From Pseudomonadota bacterium (GTDB lineage Bacteria > Pseudomonadota > Gammaproteobacteria > Burkholderiales > Ferrovaceae): DNA of 52,310 nucleotides. This document shows, in pieces, positions 1 through 9,714 of the stretch. The notes under the pieces were generated by a model. The model searched no databases. It was not told the DNA's origin and worked only from the letters and a program-made list of their open reading frames with translations. The position numbers were made by a program, and so were the translations under genes. How positions within the stretch are numbered: position 1 is the first letter of the stretch; each line of letters begins with the position of its first letter. The stretch lies in NCBI GenBank assembly GCA_021805445.1, contig JAJZFH010000030.1, positions 1 to 52,310 of the forward strand, in the 5' to 3' direction.

Positions 1-1263
1 CCAGAAGGACTGACTGGTTTCCTCCGGTTGTTGCCAGTAGCCACTCATCACCTGGGGTCCGCGGATACAGACTTCACCGATGGCCGTAGGAGAGACTTCG
101 TTGCCCTCGTCATTGCGCAGGGAAATCTCGGTGTACGGTAAAGGTTGACCCACGCTTCCGTCAAATTCCTGAACGTCAAAGGGGTTCAGGCAGACCCCCG
201 GGGAGGTTTCAGTCAACCCATAGGCCTGATTGATGCAGCAACCCGTGATGGCTTTCCAGTGTTGAGCGACTTCCCCCTTGACGGCCATGCCCCCACCCAG
301 GGTGGATTTGAGGTGAGAGAAATCCAGATGCGTGAAGGCGGGGTTGCCCAGCAGGGCGGCAAACAGGGTATTGACCCCGGTAAAGACGCTCATGGGGTAG
401 GGTTTCAGGGCCCGCACCAGTCCGGGAATATCGCGCGGGTTGGGAATCAGCAGGTTGGTGGCCCCTAATTTCCAAAACAGCAGGCAATTGGCCGTCAGGG
501 CAAAGATATGATAGAGCGGCAAGGCCGTGACGACCTTTTCCTGTCCGGGAACCAGATGCGGGCCATGCCAGATCCCCACCTGACCCAGATTGGCCATGAT
601 GTTCCGATGGCTGAGCATGGCCCCTTTCGCGCGCCCGGTCGTCCCGCCGGTATATTGCAAAAAAGCCAGGTGTTCCGGCGTCAGGGAAGGGCAGGTGAAG
701 GGCAGGTGCTGTCCCCGTTCCAGAATGCTGGGAAAAGAAAATACCGTGTCCATATGCCATGCAGGAATGGCTTTTTTCCAGTAGCGCAAAACCAGGTTCA
801 GGAAAATTCCGCGCAGCCCCATCAGATCCCCCACCTGGGTCACGATGATGTGGCGCAGACTGGGGACGCGAGTCTGCGCCACCGTATGGGCAAAATTTTC
901 CAGGACGACGAGATATTCGGCCTCGGCATCGCGCAACTGAAACTCCAGTTCCCGTGGGGTATAGAGCGGATTGCAATTGACCACCACACCGCCCGCGCGC
1001 AGGATGCCGTACACCGCAATGGGGTACTGGGGCAAATTGGGCAACATGACCGCTACCCGCGTTCCAACGGTCAAGCCCTGATCCTGTAACCAACTGGCGA
1101 AATGCAAGGCTGACCGCTCGATCATTTCGTAGGAGAAGGAGTGCCCCATGCATTGGAAAGCATTGTGCTGGGCAAAGGTGCGACAGGCCTGCCCCAGCAT
1201 GCGGTCCAGGGTTTCCTGGGAAGCGGGATTGTACTCCGAGGGGAAGAGTGAAGAGATTTCCAT
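1..1263 (-). CDS. fadD: Long-chain fatty acid-CoA ligase (partial, 3' end outside window)
   Basis: This is the N-terminal 421 codons of an AMP-forming acyl-CoA synthetase, which activates long-chain fatty acids with ATP and CoA for beta-oxidation or phospholipid use. Translating the minus strand from ATG 1263 gives an open frame to the window edge. The P-loop-like AMP-binding motif YTGGTTGRAKGAMLSH lies near residues 204-219. The segment ALPLYHIFALT follows, then GLTETSP, the adenylation motif. The N-terminal part SYEMIERSALHFASWLQ is also typical of FadD. A strong sigma-70 promoter lies about 50 nt upstream, so the gene is probably transcribed separately from the ygjP-plsC block behind it. 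Family identity is firm; the exact chain-length specificity cannot be seen. Confidence 0.93.
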   Translation of the reverse strand, partial: MEISSLFPSEYNPASQETLDRMLGQACRTFAQHNAFQCMGHSFSYEMIERSALHFASWLQDQGLTVGTRVAVMLPNLPQYPIAVYGILRAGGVVVNCNPLYTPRELEFQLRDAEAEYLVVLENFAHTVAQTRVPSLRHIIVTQVGDLMGLRGIFLNLVLRYWKKAIPAWHMDTVFSFPSILERGQHLPFTCPSLTPEHLAFLQYTGGTTGRAKGAMLSHRNIMANLGQVGIWHGPHLVPGQEKVVTALPLYHIFALTANCLLFWKLGATNLLIPNPRDIPGLVRALKPYPMSVFTGVNTLFAALLGNPAFTHLDFSHLKSTLGGGMAVKGEVAQHWKAITGCCINQAYGLTETSPGVCLNPFDVQEFDGSVGQPLPYTEISLRNDEGNEVSPTAIGEVCIRGPQVMSGYWQQPEETSQSFW

Positions 1264-1319
1264 GAAATGACGACTCGTTCCCTTGGCTTCACAGGGTTGA
1301 AAGTAGGCCTCCAGGGGCC

Positions 1320-1348
1320 ATCATCGCATGCTTCGAGTACACTGTCAA
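1320..1348 (-). promoter_or_regulatory. Sigma-70 promoter of fadD
   Basis: Reading leftward on the minus strand, a perfect -35 TTGACA (1348-1343) is separated by exactly 17 nt from a -10 GATGAT (1325-1320). Transcription would start near 1313, about 50 nt before the fadD ATG. This is the best -35 match I found in the window. Confidence 0.7.
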
Positions 1349-1397
1349 AAGAGCCCGGGGAAGCAGGTCCAAGGGGTAGGAATCATTGGGTCATGGG

Positions 1398-2099
1398 TCA
1401 GAAGGCATGGTACAGGAATCCCCGTTCACGTAACGTGCGGTGCGCTTCGGCGTGGTCCGGATACAGGTGTTGCAGGGTCTCCCGGAATACTGGGCCATGA
1501 TTCATGTGCCGCAGGTGGGTCACTTCATGGGCGATGACGTAATCCATTTCCGCCGGACTGGCCTTGAGCAAACGCCAGTTGAGTCGGATCATCCCGCGCG
1601 CATGACAACTGCCCCAGCGGCGGCGGGCATTGGACAGGGCAACGGCGGGCAGGGGCACGCCCAACTGCTCGGCATAATGCGCGACGCGTGGCAAAAAGAA
1701 GGGCAGGGCCTGGGCCTGATACCAGCGCTGGAGTTTTACCGTGATGTCGCCTCGGCCGGGGTTGAGGTATAAAACCTCTCCTTCGAGGCGGGTGGGCCCG
1801 GAATCCAGGGACAGGCGCACCGTGCGTCCCAGATAGGGGAGCATGGCGCCTTCTCGGGGGGCGACGCGCAGCGCCGATTTTTGGCAGCACTCGGTCCATT
1901 TGGTGCGGATCCAGGTGGCACGAGTCTGGATCAATGTTTCAAGTTGCGCGGCGGGCAGGTTGGGGGGCGCAAAGACCGTCAACCCCTGCTCATCGATCTT
2001 GAGCCCGATCGTCCGGCGGCGGGGACTTCTCACCAACTGGTAGGGGAGGGTCTGGCCGGCGCAGGTGAGCGGAGGTTGGGGCAGGGCAGGACGGCTCAT
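1398..2099 (-). CDS. YgjP-like zinc metallopeptidase-fold protein (DUF45/M48-like)
   Basis: This 233-residue protein belongs to the YgjP/DUF45 family. The zinc-binding helix HEVTHLRHMNHGPVF near the C-terminus carries HExxH plus a downstream His, and it is preceded by the family signature RRRWGSCHARGMIRLNWRL. The longer open frame up to 2291 is antisense-free but lacks family similarity. I chose ATG 2099 because it overlaps the plsC stop as ATGA, the coupling used throughout this block. It is the last gene of the minus-strand run plsC-ygjP. The family fold is metalloprotease-like, but the physiological substrate is not settled; peptidase activity is inferred from the motif only. Confidence 0.85.
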   Translation of the reverse strand: MSRPALPQPPLTCAGQTLPYQLVRSPRRRTIGLKIDEQGLTVFAPPNLPAAQLETLIQTRATWIRTKWTECCQKSALRVAPREGAMLPYLGRTVRLSLDSGPTRLEGEVLYLNPGRGDITVKLQRWYQAQALPFFLPRVAHYAEQLGVPLPAVALSNARRRWGSCHARGMIRLNWRLLKASPAEMDYVIAHEVTHLRHMNHGPVFRETLQHLYPDHAEAHRTLRERGFLYHAF

Positions 2100-2851
2100 C
2101 GGACAGAACGAGTCCTGTGTTTGCGCCGCCAGGGGTGGGCAGGTTGATGGCTCCAGCGTTCCAGTTCGGCTTCGATCCAGGTTTCGGCTTCCTGATTGAC
2201 CTCGAGCCCTTCCCGTCCTTCGGTGGAGAGGACGGGGCCCAGGGACAGGTGAATGGTGCCCGGATATTTGCCCAGTAACCCCTTTTTCCATAACCGGCCC
2301 GCATCATGGGCCAAGGGTACGACGGGAACGCCTGTCTGGGCGGCCAGCAAGCCGCCGCCAGGAGCATAGCGACCCCGATAACCGTAGGGTACGCGTGTCC
2401 CCTCGGGGAAAATGATCACGATCAGCCCCCGGCTCAGGCGTTCTTTCCCCTGACTGAGTACTTGCTGGAAAGCTTCACGCCGTTGCTCGCGGTCGATGGC
2501 AATGGGTTCGAGCAGTTTCATCCCCCAACCAAAAAAAGGAATGGAGAGGATTTCCTGTTTCAATACGAAGACATGGGGGGGGAGAAATGCCGGGAAAAAA
2601 ATCGTCTCCCAGGCGGACTGATGTTTGGCTACCAGGACGAAGGGTCCGGCGGGCAAGTGCTCCCAGCCACTGAGTTCATGACGAATGCCACAAATCCAGC
2701 GGGCCAGGCGCAGCATCAGGCGCGACCAGGCGCCTGAGAAATAACGGGGTCCGCCCACGCCGAAGGGCGCAGAAACGATCATGAGCAGGGCGTACAAGGG
2801 AGTGGCCAACCCTTGGGCCAGAACAAAAATCAGCGCGCGCAGAATTCGCAT
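2096..2851 (-). CDS. plsC: 1-acyl-sn-glycerol-3-phosphate acyltransferase
   Basis: PlsC acylates lysophosphatidic acid to phosphatidic acid at the inner membrane in phospholipid synthesis. The 251-residue protein has an N-terminal hydrophobic segment and then acyltransferase motif I as KHQSAWET, an HX4E form in place of HX4D. It also has FPEGTR, the motif III that binds the glycerophosphate phosphate, and a VPVVPLAH segment (motif IV). ATG 2851 is chosen. A TTG at 2857 that overlaps the gmhB stop is an alternative two codons upstream. The 3' end overlaps ygjP by 4 nt. The order gmhB-plsC-ygjP behind glyS is typical of betaproteobacteria. Confidence 0.9.
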   Translation of the reverse strand: MRILRALIFVLAQGLATPLYALLMIVSAPFGVGGPRYFSGAWSRLMLRLARWICGIRHELSGWEHLPAGPFVLVAKHQSAWETIFFPAFLPPHVFVLKQEILSIPFFGWGMKLLEPIAIDREQRREAFQQVLSQGKERLSRGLIVIIFPEGTRVPYGYRGRYAPGGGLLAAQTGVPVVPLAHDAGRLWKKGLLGKYPGTIHLSLGPVLSTEGREGLEVNQEAETWIEAELERWSHQPAHPWRRKHRTRSVR

Positions 2852-2853
2852 GA

Positions 2854-3393
2854 TCAACGCTTGGCCAGCAGGGTGCGTACGGCCTCCTGAAGGTTGTCGT
2901 GAACCTGGGTTCCGGGCGGCAAATTGCCTGCCTCGAGGGTTTTTTGACCCTTGCCCGTGAGGACCAACATCGGTTGGGCACCGACTCGTTCCGCGGCGAC
3001 CAGATCGCGCAGGGAATCGCCGATGGCGGGAACGCCCTGCAGCGAGGTATTGTAGCGCTGACCGATTTCTTCAAACAGTCCGGGCGCTGGCTTGCGACAA
3101 TGACACCGTGACTCGCGGGCGTGGGGGCAGAAGAAAATGGCTTCGATCATCCCGCCCTGTTGGGCCAGGGCATCGATCATCTTTTGGTGAATGGCATTGA
3201 GGGTCGTCAGATCGAACAGGCCACGCGCGATGCCCGACTGGTTGGTGGCGACCACGACCTGATAACCGGCGTGGTTGAGGCGGGCGATGGCTGCCAGACT
3301 GCCGGGAAGAGGGCGCCATTCTTCGGGGCTTTTGATGAAACGGTCGCTATCGGCATTGATGACACCATCACGATCGAGAATGACGAGGGACAT
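2854..3393 (-). CDS. gmhB: D-glycero-beta-D-manno-heptose-1,7-bisphosphate 7-phosphatase
   Basis: GmhB is a HAD-superfamily phosphatase that makes heptose-1-phosphate for the lipopolysaccharide inner core. The 179-residue product starts MSLVILDRDGVIN, containing the HAD nucleophile motif DxDG, and has VVVATNQSGIARG as motif II. The Cys-rich zinc loop CPHARESRCHCRKPAPG identifies GmhB among HAD proteins, and GDSLRDLVAAE is the acidic motif. An upstream in-frame extension to 3531 overlaps glyS and has no family match, so ATG 3393 is used. It sits between glyS (38-nt gap) and plsC (near-overlap), suggesting co-transcription. Confidence 0.92.
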   Translation of the reverse strand: MSLVILDRDGVINADSDRFIKSPEEWRPLPGSLAAIARLNHAGYQVVVATNQSGIARGLFDLTTLNAIHQKMIDALAQQGGMIEAIFFCPHARESRCHCRKPAPGLFEEIGQRYNTSLQGVPAIGDSLRDLVAAERVGAQPMLVLTGKGQKTLEAGNLPPGTQVHDNLQEAVRTLLAKR

Positions 3394-3431
3394 GGTCGTA
3401 GGGTTCCTTGCCAGAGAGGGGGCCGTGCGTT

Positions 3432-5501
3432 TCAACCGCTCAGGCAGGACAGGTCGCCTGCCTGGTTCATGAGCGATTCCAGATTTTGCAACAAAGCCAG
3501 GCGTGCCGCGCGCAGTCCGGGATCCTCGCACATGACCATGAGGTCGGTAAAAAACCGGTCCACAGGGGCATGCAATTCCGCCAGCGCGCTCAGGGCAGCG
3601 GAAAAGTCTGCCTGAAGGACGAAAGTGGCGATGCGAGGTTGCAGACGCTGCAACTTTTCCTGCAAGTCGAGTTCCGCAGGTTCTCGCAGGGGTGTGGGGA
3701 GTACGGACTGTGTCGAGCCAGACTTTTTGAGCAGGTTGCGAATGCGTTTATGGGCTGCACTCAGACCGATGGCTTCCGGGCGGGTGCGGAAAGTGGCGAG
3801 CGCCTGGAGGTGTGCGGGCAACTGGTCCATACGCGCGGGCAAGGGAGAAATGACCGCTTCCACCAAACCCTGATCGAATCCCTGGTCGCGCAACAGACCG
3901 CGCAAACGATCCTGGATGAAGGTGGGCAGCGAGTCCAATGCCGCAGCGTCCAGCACCCCCCGGGGAAAAGTGGCCTCGGTCCAGGCGAGGAGCACAGGCA
4001 GTTCCAGTGCGAGGGTCTTATCCATCAGCAGGCGCAGGATCCCCAGGGTGGCGCGGCGTAGTCCATAGGGATCCCGATCTCCCGTCGGGATTTGGCCGAT
4101 ACCATAGATGCCCACCAGGGTTTCCAGTTTGTCGGCCAGGGCCATGACCGTGCCCAGTGGCGTGGTCGGTAAGGCATCTCCGGCAAAACGGGGGCGGTAG
4201 TGGGCTTCGATGGCCAGCGCCACTTCCTCTGCCTCCTGGTCATGGCGGGCATAGTCTCGTCCCATGAATCCTTGCAGTTCGGGGAATTCTCCCACCATGT
4301 CCGTGACCAGATCGGCCTTCAGCAATTGCGCTGCCCGTTGCGCCTGTGCGCCAGACAAATGCAAGGCGCGTGCCATCTGTTCGGCCAGTTGGGACAGGCG
4401 TTCGACGCGTGCACCCAGACTGCCCAGACGTTGATGGTAAACCACCTGATCCAGTCGGGCGCGCCGTTCGCTCAAGGGAATCTTGCGATCCTGCTGGTAG
4501 AAGAAACGGGCATCTGCCAAGCGTGCGTGCAGGACACGCTCATTGCCCCGCACGATGGCCATGGGGGTGGCCGTTTCCAGATTGCTGACCAGCAGGAAGC
4601 GGGGCTGCAACCGGTTCTGGGCATCGCCCAGGGGGAAATACTTCTGGTGTTGTTGCATGGACAGGATCAGGCATTCCTGGGGAATTTCCAGGAAAGCAGG
4701 ATCGAATCTTCCCTCCAGAACGGTGGGCCATTCCACCAAAGCCGTCACCTCGTCGAGCAGTTCTGGTCCGGCCAGCACATGATGGGGTTGGGCGAGGGTA
4801 TCCAGGGCCTGTTGGATACGCTGGCGTCGTTCGGCAAAGGATGCGATCACCTTGCCTTCCCGTTCCAGCAGTTCGGCGTAGGCAGAGGCGTGGTCGAGGG
4901 TGAGCAGGCCCGCACCCAGAAAACGATGCCCCAGGGTCTGGCGACTGCTCGATAGTCCGAGCAGGCTCAGGGGGATCAATTGGTCTCCGTGCAGGACCAT
5001 CAGTCCATGGACCGGACGGACGAATTCGGAGTTTCCCGAACCCCAGCGCATCACCTTGGCCACGGGCAGTTGGCGCACGGCCTGCTCGAGCAGGGCGGGG
5101 AGCACTTCCCCCAGAGGGATGCCGCGTTGCGGGGAACGGTGGACATAATATTCCAGCCCCTTGTCATCCGTACGCAACTCCAGTTCGTCCACGGCGACGC
5201 CACAGGATCGGGCAAATCCCTGAAGGGCCGGGGTGGCCGTTCCATCGGACGCTCGTCCAGCCTTGCGACTGGGACCTTTGCGTTCCACCTGGCGTTCGGG
5301 TTGTGCACCGTTCACGTCTTCGATCAACACTGCCAGGCGGCGTGGGGTTGCGAAGGTCCGGACGGAGGCAGAGGTCGGGGCGAGGTGTTGGGTCACCAAT
5401 CCCTGATGTACCGCCTGAGCAAAACTGGTGGACAACTTCAGCAGGGATCTGGGCGGCAACTCTTCGGTGCGCAGTTCGATCAGCAGGGGCGCGGAGGTCA
5501 T
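3432..5501 (-). CDS. glyS: Glycyl-tRNA synthetase beta subunit
   Basis: This is the beta chain of the alpha2-beta2 glycyl-tRNA synthetase, needed for tRNA-Gly recognition and charging. The 689-residue length is normal. The start [17 protein letters not shown] is a canonical GlyS N-terminus. Further markers are [28 protein letters not shown] (the conserved core) and [18 protein letters not shown] in the HD-like region. The start codon overlaps the glyQ stop by 4 nt, so the two subunits are translationally coupled. Confidence 0.97.
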   Translation of the reverse strand: MTSAPLLIELRTEELPPRSLLKLSTSFAQAVHQGLVTQHLAPTSASVRTFATPRRLAVLIEDVNGAQPERQVERKGPSRKAGRASDGTATPALQGFARSCGVAVDELELRTDDKGLEYYVHRSPQRGIPLGEVLPALLEQAVRQLPVAKVMRWGSGNSEFVRPVHGLMVLHGDQLIPLSLLGLSSSRQTLGHRFLGAGLLTLDHASAYAELLEREGKVIASFAERRQRIQQALDTLAQPHHVLAGPELLDEVTALVEWPTVLEGRFDPAFLEIPQECLILSMQQHQKYFPLGDAQNRLQPRFLLVSNLETATPMAIVRGNERVLHARLADARFFYQQDRKIPLSERRARLDQVVYHQRLGSLGARVERLSQLAEQMARALHLSGAQAQRAAQLLKADLVTDMVGEFPELQGFMGRDYARHDQEAEEVALAIEAHYRPRFAGDALPTTPLGTVMALADKLETLVGIYGIGQIPTGDRDPYGLRRATLGILRLLMDKTLALELPVLLAWTEATFPRGVLDAAALDSLPTFIQDRLRGLLRDQGFDQGLVEAVISPLPARMDQLPAHLQALATFRTRPEAIGLSAAHKRIRNLLKKSGSTQSVLPTPLREPAELDLQEKLQRLQPRIATFVLQADFSAALSALAELHAPVDRFFTDLMVMCEDPGLRAARLALLQNLESLMNQAGDLSCLSG

Positions 5502-6388
5502 TTGGGATCTCCGGTTTGTGCGTTCAGCAGGGGAAAGCCGAGGGCCGCCCGGGTCTCATGGTAGGCCTGGGCGACCTGCCGTGACAGGGTGCGGATGCGC
5601 CCGATGTAACCGGCGCGTTCCGTGACTGAAATGGCGCCACGCGCATCCAGCAGGTTGAAGGTGTGCGAACACTTGAGGGCCATGTCATAGGCGGGGAGGG
5701 GTAAGCCCGCTTCGATCAGGCGTTTGGACTCGCGTTCAAAACCTGCAAATTGTCCAAACAGCCAGGCAGTGTCGCTGGCTTCGAAGTTGTAACGAGACTG
5801 TTCCACTTCATTTTGGTGATAGATGTCACCATAGCGCAGGCCTTCCGTCCAGATCAGGTCGTAGACGTTGTCACAGCCTTGCAGGTACATGGCGAGGCGT
5901 TCTGTCCCATAGGTGATTTCCCCAAGTACGGGGGCGCAGGTCATCCCCCCCACTTCCTGGAAATAAGTAAACTGGGTGACTTCCATGCCGTTGAGCCAGA
6001 CTTCCCAGCCCAGTCCCCAGGCACCCAACGTGGGGTTCTCCCAATCGTCTTCCACAAAACGGATATCGTTGTTTTGGGGGTCGATGCCCAGAGCGATGAG
6101 GGAATCCAGGTAGAGGGACTGGATATCGTTCGGTGAGGGTTTCAGGACGACCTGAAACTGGTAATAATGCTGCAAACGGTTGGGGTTCTCGCCATAACGC
6201 CCGTCTTTAGGTCGGCGCGAGGGCTGAACAAAGGCGGCTTTCCAGGGTTCGGGGCCGAGGGCGCGCAGGAAAGTGGCCGGATGGGAGGTGCCCGCCCCCA
6301 CTTCCATATCAAAGGGTTGCAACAGGGCACAGCCCTGGTCGTTCCAGTAGTGTTGCAAGCGCAGCAGCATGGCTTGGAAGGTGAGCAT
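5498..6388 (-). CDS. glyQ: Glycyl-tRNA synthetase alpha subunit
   Basis: This is the catalytic alpha chain of the tetrameric glycyl-tRNA synthetase, a class II enzyme. The 296 residues begin with [20 protein letters not shown] and contain the conserved runs [38 protein letters not shown] and [12 protein letters not shown], which is the class II motif 3 region. The length matches the family. The gene follows dsbB by 3 nt and overlaps glyS as ATGA. Confidence 0.97.
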   Translation of the reverse strand: MLTFQAMLLRLQHYWNDQGCALLQPFDMEVGAGTSHPATFLRALGPEPWKAAFVQPSRRPKDGRYGENPNRLQHYYQFQVVLKPSPNDIQSLYLDSLIALGIDPQNNDIRFVEDDWENPTLGAWGLGWEVWLNGMEVTQFTYFQEVGGMTCAPVLGEITYGTERLAMYLQGCDNVYDLIWTEGLRYGDIYHQNEVEQSRYNFEASDTAWLFGQFAGFERESKRLIEAGLPLPAYDMALKCSHTFNLLDARGAISVTERAGYIGRIRTLSRQVAQAYHETRAALGFPLLNAQTGDPK

Positions 6389-6391
6389 GGG

Positions 6392-6892
6392 TCAGAATCG
6401 TTTGTTCAGGGGTTGCAGGAAAATCCACAGTCCAAGGACGATGAACCAGAGCAGGGACCATTCGGAAATGGCCAGACCGGCAAAGGTCCAGCCCACGCTG
6501 GCACATTCGCCTGAACCCTTGAGGACGATGGCCAGTGCGTTGAAGAAGGGATGGGCCTTGAGGATGTAGTTCAGACCGGGGCCGCAACTGGGGACCTGGT
6601 CGGGGGGGAGATGCTGAAGCCAGACCTGGCGCGCCGCGATGGCCGCGCCCGCGAGGGCCAGTGCCCCTCCCAGACGCGCGTAGGCGCGCACAAAAAACCC
6701 CTGGATGGGGTTATGAATGGCTGCCACCAGAAAGATGACGCCCAGTCCCATCATCAGGACACGCTGCAAGATGCACAAGGGACAGGGTTCTTCACCCAGA
6801 CCATGCTGCAGATAGAGGGCAAAAAAGATCAGGCCGCTGGTCGCCACAAAACCAAAACCGTGGCAGAGGCGGCGCGAAAGTGGAAAATTCAT
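6392..6892 (-). CDS. dsbB: Disulfide bond formation protein B
   Basis: DsbB is an inner-membrane protein that reoxidises periplasmic DsbA and passes electrons to quinone. The 166 residues form four membrane helices. The first periplasmic loop carries CPLC (the C-x-x-C pair, in GEEPCPLCILQR) and the second carries the spaced pair in SCGPGLNYI and GSGECASV. ATG 6892 overlaps the lnt stop as ATGA; a longer frame to 6937 is less likely because it runs into lnt. Its position between lnt and glyQ is unusual, since these two are normally direct neighbours in related genomes (family knowledge). Confidence 0.93.
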   Translation of the reverse strand: MNFPLSRRLCHGFGFVATSGLIFFALYLQHGLGEEPCPLCILQRVLMMGLGVIFLVAAIHNPIQGFFVRAYARLGGALALAGAAIAARQVWLQHLPPDQVPSCGPGLNYILKAHPFFNALAIVLKGSGECASVGWTFAGLAISEWSLLWFIVLGLWIFLQPLNKRF

Positions 6893-8382
6893 CGCAAGGG
6901 TCGCCAACGTAAGGAAAGAATCAGGGCAAGAGCGCAAAGCGCAAGGATACCGTAATTTCCGACCAGCACGAAAGGTGTCACGCCGCCATAGCCGGAAATA
7001 TTCCCGCCGAGGTTGAAAATTTCCGCGCGGGGCGCGCGTTCCAGGATCTCTCCATGGGCACCGATCAATGCGGTGACGCCCGTGTTGGTGACGCGCAGCA
7101 TGGGACGCCCCGTCTCCAATGCGCGGGTCTGGGCCATCTGAAGGTGCTGTTCGGGGCCGATGGACGACCCGAACCAGGCATCGTTGGTGAAATTGGCCAA
7201 CAGGGTGGCCTGGGGCAAGACCTGACGGATTTCATCGCCAAAGGCATCTTCATAGCAGATATCCACCCCGACCCACTGCCCTCCTACGCGCAAGGGCGGT
7301 TGATCGGGATCTCCGTGCTGCTGGTCATCCAGGGGAATGTCCAGGACGGCGTGGATCAGGGGGCCCAGCAGATGACTCAAGGGGATGAATTCGCCAAAGG
7401 GAACGAGGTGGACCTTATGGTAGACCTGCATGGGGGAGTGACCGAAACTGAAGACGCTGTTGTAATACTGACCGCGCTCCGGTTCGGAAAACAGTCCGAC
7501 CAGAATGTCGCTGTTGTTTTCATAACCAAAGGTTTCGAGTGATTCGCTATACCCTTCCGGCATCTGCTGGCGCAGATAGGGCAAGGCACTTTCGGGCAGG
7601 AGAATCAGGCGTCCGGTGCTGTTGAAGAGCAGGGTGTTGTAGCGTTGCATGATCAGCCCCCGGCTTTCGGCCATGAACTTCATGTCCTGAGGGATATTCC
7701 CCTGCAACAGATTGACAGCGATGGGCTGGCCCACGGGGTGAACCCAAGGCAGCCGTTTGAGTACCAGTCCGCTGGCAAGGAGCATCCCCAGGGCGAGAAA
7801 CGAGGCGAGGGCGGAACGATGATGCCGCAGCGAAAGGAGGGCGAGCGTCAGCAGTCCCGCTCCAAGGACCGTGGCTGCCGAAGTCCCGAATACGCCGAGC
7901 AGGGGCGTAAATCCGGCCAGTGGGCCTTTGGGGGTGGCGGCATAGCCCAGGGACAGCCAGGGGAATCCGCTCAGAAACCAACTGCGTATCCATTCGGAGA
8001 GCGTCCAGAGTGCCGGGGTGACCAGCAGCCAGCGACTGGTGGGGCGGTCGTGGAAGCGCCAACTCCAGCGTCCGACCAACGCGGGGAAGAGCGCGAGGAA
8101 GGCGCTGAAGAGGAAAATGAGGGCATAGGCCAGGGGCAGGGGCATGCCGCCAAATTCGTGCAAGCTGATCTCGATCCAGCGAATCCCGGCTCCAAAAAAC
8201 CCCAGACCCCAAAACCATCCGATCCAGCCAGCACTCCGGCCATGGGGGCACCCATGCCAAAGCAACCCCAAAACCGAGAGAGACAGGATGGGGGCGGGCC
8301 AGACATGGTAAGGCGCAAAACCGGTGACGGCCAGGCACCCTGCCAGAAGGGCAAAGAAGTTGGCCCGGAGCTTTCCTCTCAT
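6889..8382 (-). CDS. lnt: Apolipoprotein N-acyltransferase
   Basis: Lnt adds the third acyl chain to the N-terminal Cys of lipoproteins at the periplasmic face of the inner membrane. The 497 residues begin with several membrane helices and end with one more. In between is a nitrilase-like domain with the catalytic triad motifs: Glu in LLPESALPYL, Lys in VYHKVHLVPFGEF and Cys in GVDICYEDAFG. The length is normal. Both ends overlap neighbours by 4 nt (corC upstream, dsbB downstream). Likely clients in this window include MltA, PelC and the QseG-like lipoprotein. Confidence 0.96.
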   Translation of the reverse strand: MRGKLRANFFALLAGCLAVTGFAPYHVWPAPILSLSVLGLLWHGCPHGRSAGWIGWFWGLGFFGAGIRWIEISLHEFGGMPLPLAYALIFLFSAFLALFPALVGRWSWRFHDRPTSRWLLVTPALWTLSEWIRSWFLSGFPWLSLGYAATPKGPLAGFTPLLGVFGTSAATVLGAGLLTLALLSLRHHRSALASFLALGMLLASGLVLKRLPWVHPVGQPIAVNLLQGNIPQDMKFMAESRGLIMQRYNTLLFNSTGRLILLPESALPYLRQQMPEGYSESLETFGYENNSDILVGLFSEPERGQYYNSVFSFGHSPMQVYHKVHLVPFGEFIPLSHLLGPLIHAVLDIPLDDQQHGDPDQPPLRVGGQWVGVDICYEDAFGDEIRQVLPQATLLANFTNDAWFGSSIGPEQHLQMAQTRALETGRPMLRVTNTGVTALIGAHGEILERAPRAEIFNLGGNISGYGGVTPFVLVGNYGILALCALALILSLRWRPLR

Positions 8383-9221
8383 GGAGACGAGGAATCCTGA
8401 TCGAGCTTCATGACCGAGACGGAATGGAGGCGGCGGCTGTCGGCACGCAGGATTTTGACCCTGAGCCCGGAAAAAACGATCTGTTCTCCGCGCTTGGGCA
8501 TGCGTCCGAACTGATTCAGGACCAGCCCCCCGAGGGTTTCGATGCCATTGCCATGGAGATGTGTGCCCATGAAACTATTGAAATCTTCCAGTTCGGTGGT
8601 GGCTTTGACGCGAAACTGGTCCTCCCCTTCCGGGATGATATTGTCCTCGGTTTCATCAAAGTCGTATTCATCCTCGATGTCGCCCACGATCTGTTCCAGT
8701 ACGTCCTCGATGGTGACCAGCCCCGAGACTCCCCCATATTCGTCTACCACCATCGCCATGTGGTTCCGGTTGGTGCGGAATTCGCGGAGCAGGACATTGA
8801 GGCGTTTGGATTCGGGCACGAAGATGGCCGGGCGCAGCATGTCGCGGATCTGAAAGGGCAACCCGGCGGTGAAGCGCAGCATGTCCTTGGCCAGCAAAAT
8901 GCCCACCACATTATCCTTGTTGCCATCGATGGCGGGAAAACGGGAATGAGTGGTTTCGATGAGGAATGGAATGACCTGTTCCGGAGAGGATTGAAGGTCG
9001 ATGACGTCCATCTGGGCCCGGGGAATCATGACGTCCCGGACCTGCATGTCGGCCACCCCCAGAACGCCCTCCATCATGCTCAAGGCATCGGTATCGAGCA
9101 GGTTTCGTTCCAGTGCCTGGTGCAGGATGGCGATGAGTTCTTCGCGGTTCTCGGGTTCATGGTGCAACCAGTGGGTCAGACGCTCGAGCAGCGAGGGTTT
9201 GTTGGGGGGCTCTTCAACCAT
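8379..9221 (-). CDS. corC: CorC/YbeX family CBS-domain protein
   Basis: This 280-residue soluble protein has two CBS domains: the first around VRDVMIPRAQMDVIDLQ to VGILLAKDML and the second around NHMAMVVDEYGGVSGLVTIE. A C-terminal transporter-associated domain (CorC_HlyC) follows, ending near residue 275. It lacks the DUF21 membrane part, as expected for CorC/YbeX. The family is linked to magnesium/cobalt resistance and, by its fixed place next to ybeY, to ribosome-related functions. The gene lies between ybeY (8-nt overlap) and lnt (4-nt overlap). Confidence 0.92.
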   Translation of the reverse strand: MVEEPPNKPSLLERLTHWLHHEPENREELIAILHQALERNLLDTDALSMMEGVLGVADMQVRDVMIPRAQMDVIDLQSSPEQVIPFLIETTHSRFPAIDGNKDNVVGILLAKDMLRFTAGLPFQIRDMLRPAIFVPESKRLNVLLREFRTNRNHMAMVVDEYGGVSGLVTIEDVLEQIVGDIEDEYDFDETEDNIIPEGEDQFRVKATTELEDFNSFMGTHLHGNGIETLGGLVLNQFGRMPKRGEQIVFSGLRVKILRADSRRLHSVSVMKLDQDSSSP

Positions 9222-9714
9222 GGGCAGGACGGTCCAGATAAGGATTGGGAATGGAAAGTCGGGTCAACAGGTCGACTTCGAGGGTTTCCATGAGGGTGGC
9301 CTCCCCCTCGTTTTCGTGATCGTACCCCTGCAGATGGAGCACTCCGTGAATGAGCAGATGGGCATAATGATCCAGGAGCGGTTTATGGTGTTGCCGGGCT
9401 TCAGCCCTGACCACGGGCGCGCAGAGTACCAGGTCCCCATGCAGACGGGGGAGGGCGCACGGATGTTCGTCGGGATAGGTGAACGTCAGAACATTGGTGG
9501 GGTAATCCTTGCGACGAAATGCCTGGTTCAGGGATCGTCCCTCCGGGCGGTCCACCAGACGCACGGTGATCACGGCGGAACGGCGCAGCGCATGACGCAC
9601 CCACCGGCGGATCTGCCGTTCGGAGGGTTGGGGGGATGAACGGCTGGCGCGCTGGACCGTCAGGTCGAGGTGGAAGCGGCGCGGCTCAGCCGCGGGGAGA
9701 GTTCTGGGTTTCAT
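9214..9714 (-). CDS. ybeY: Endoribonuclease / rRNA maturation factor YbeY
   Basis: YbeY is a zinc-dependent RNase involved in 16S rRNA 3'-end maturation and ribosome quality control. The His triad is clear in HLLIHGVLHLQGYDHE near the C-terminus, and LNQAFRRKDYPTNVLTF is the conserved central motif. I placed the start at ATG 9714 (MKPRT); ATG 9720 is equally possible, and both overlap the phoH end by about 30 nt. A further upstream extension to 9816 lies entirely inside phoH and is unlikely. Length from 9714 is 166 residues, normal for the family. Confidence 0.92.
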   Translation of the reverse strand: MKPRTLPAAEPRRFHLDLTVQRASRSSPQPSERQIRRWVRHALRRSAVITVRLVDRPEGRSLNQAFRRKDYPTNVLTFTYPDEHPCALPRLHGDLVLCAPVVRAEARQHHKPLLDHYAHLLIHGVLHLQGYDHENEGEATLMETLEVDLLTRLSIPNPYLDRPAHG

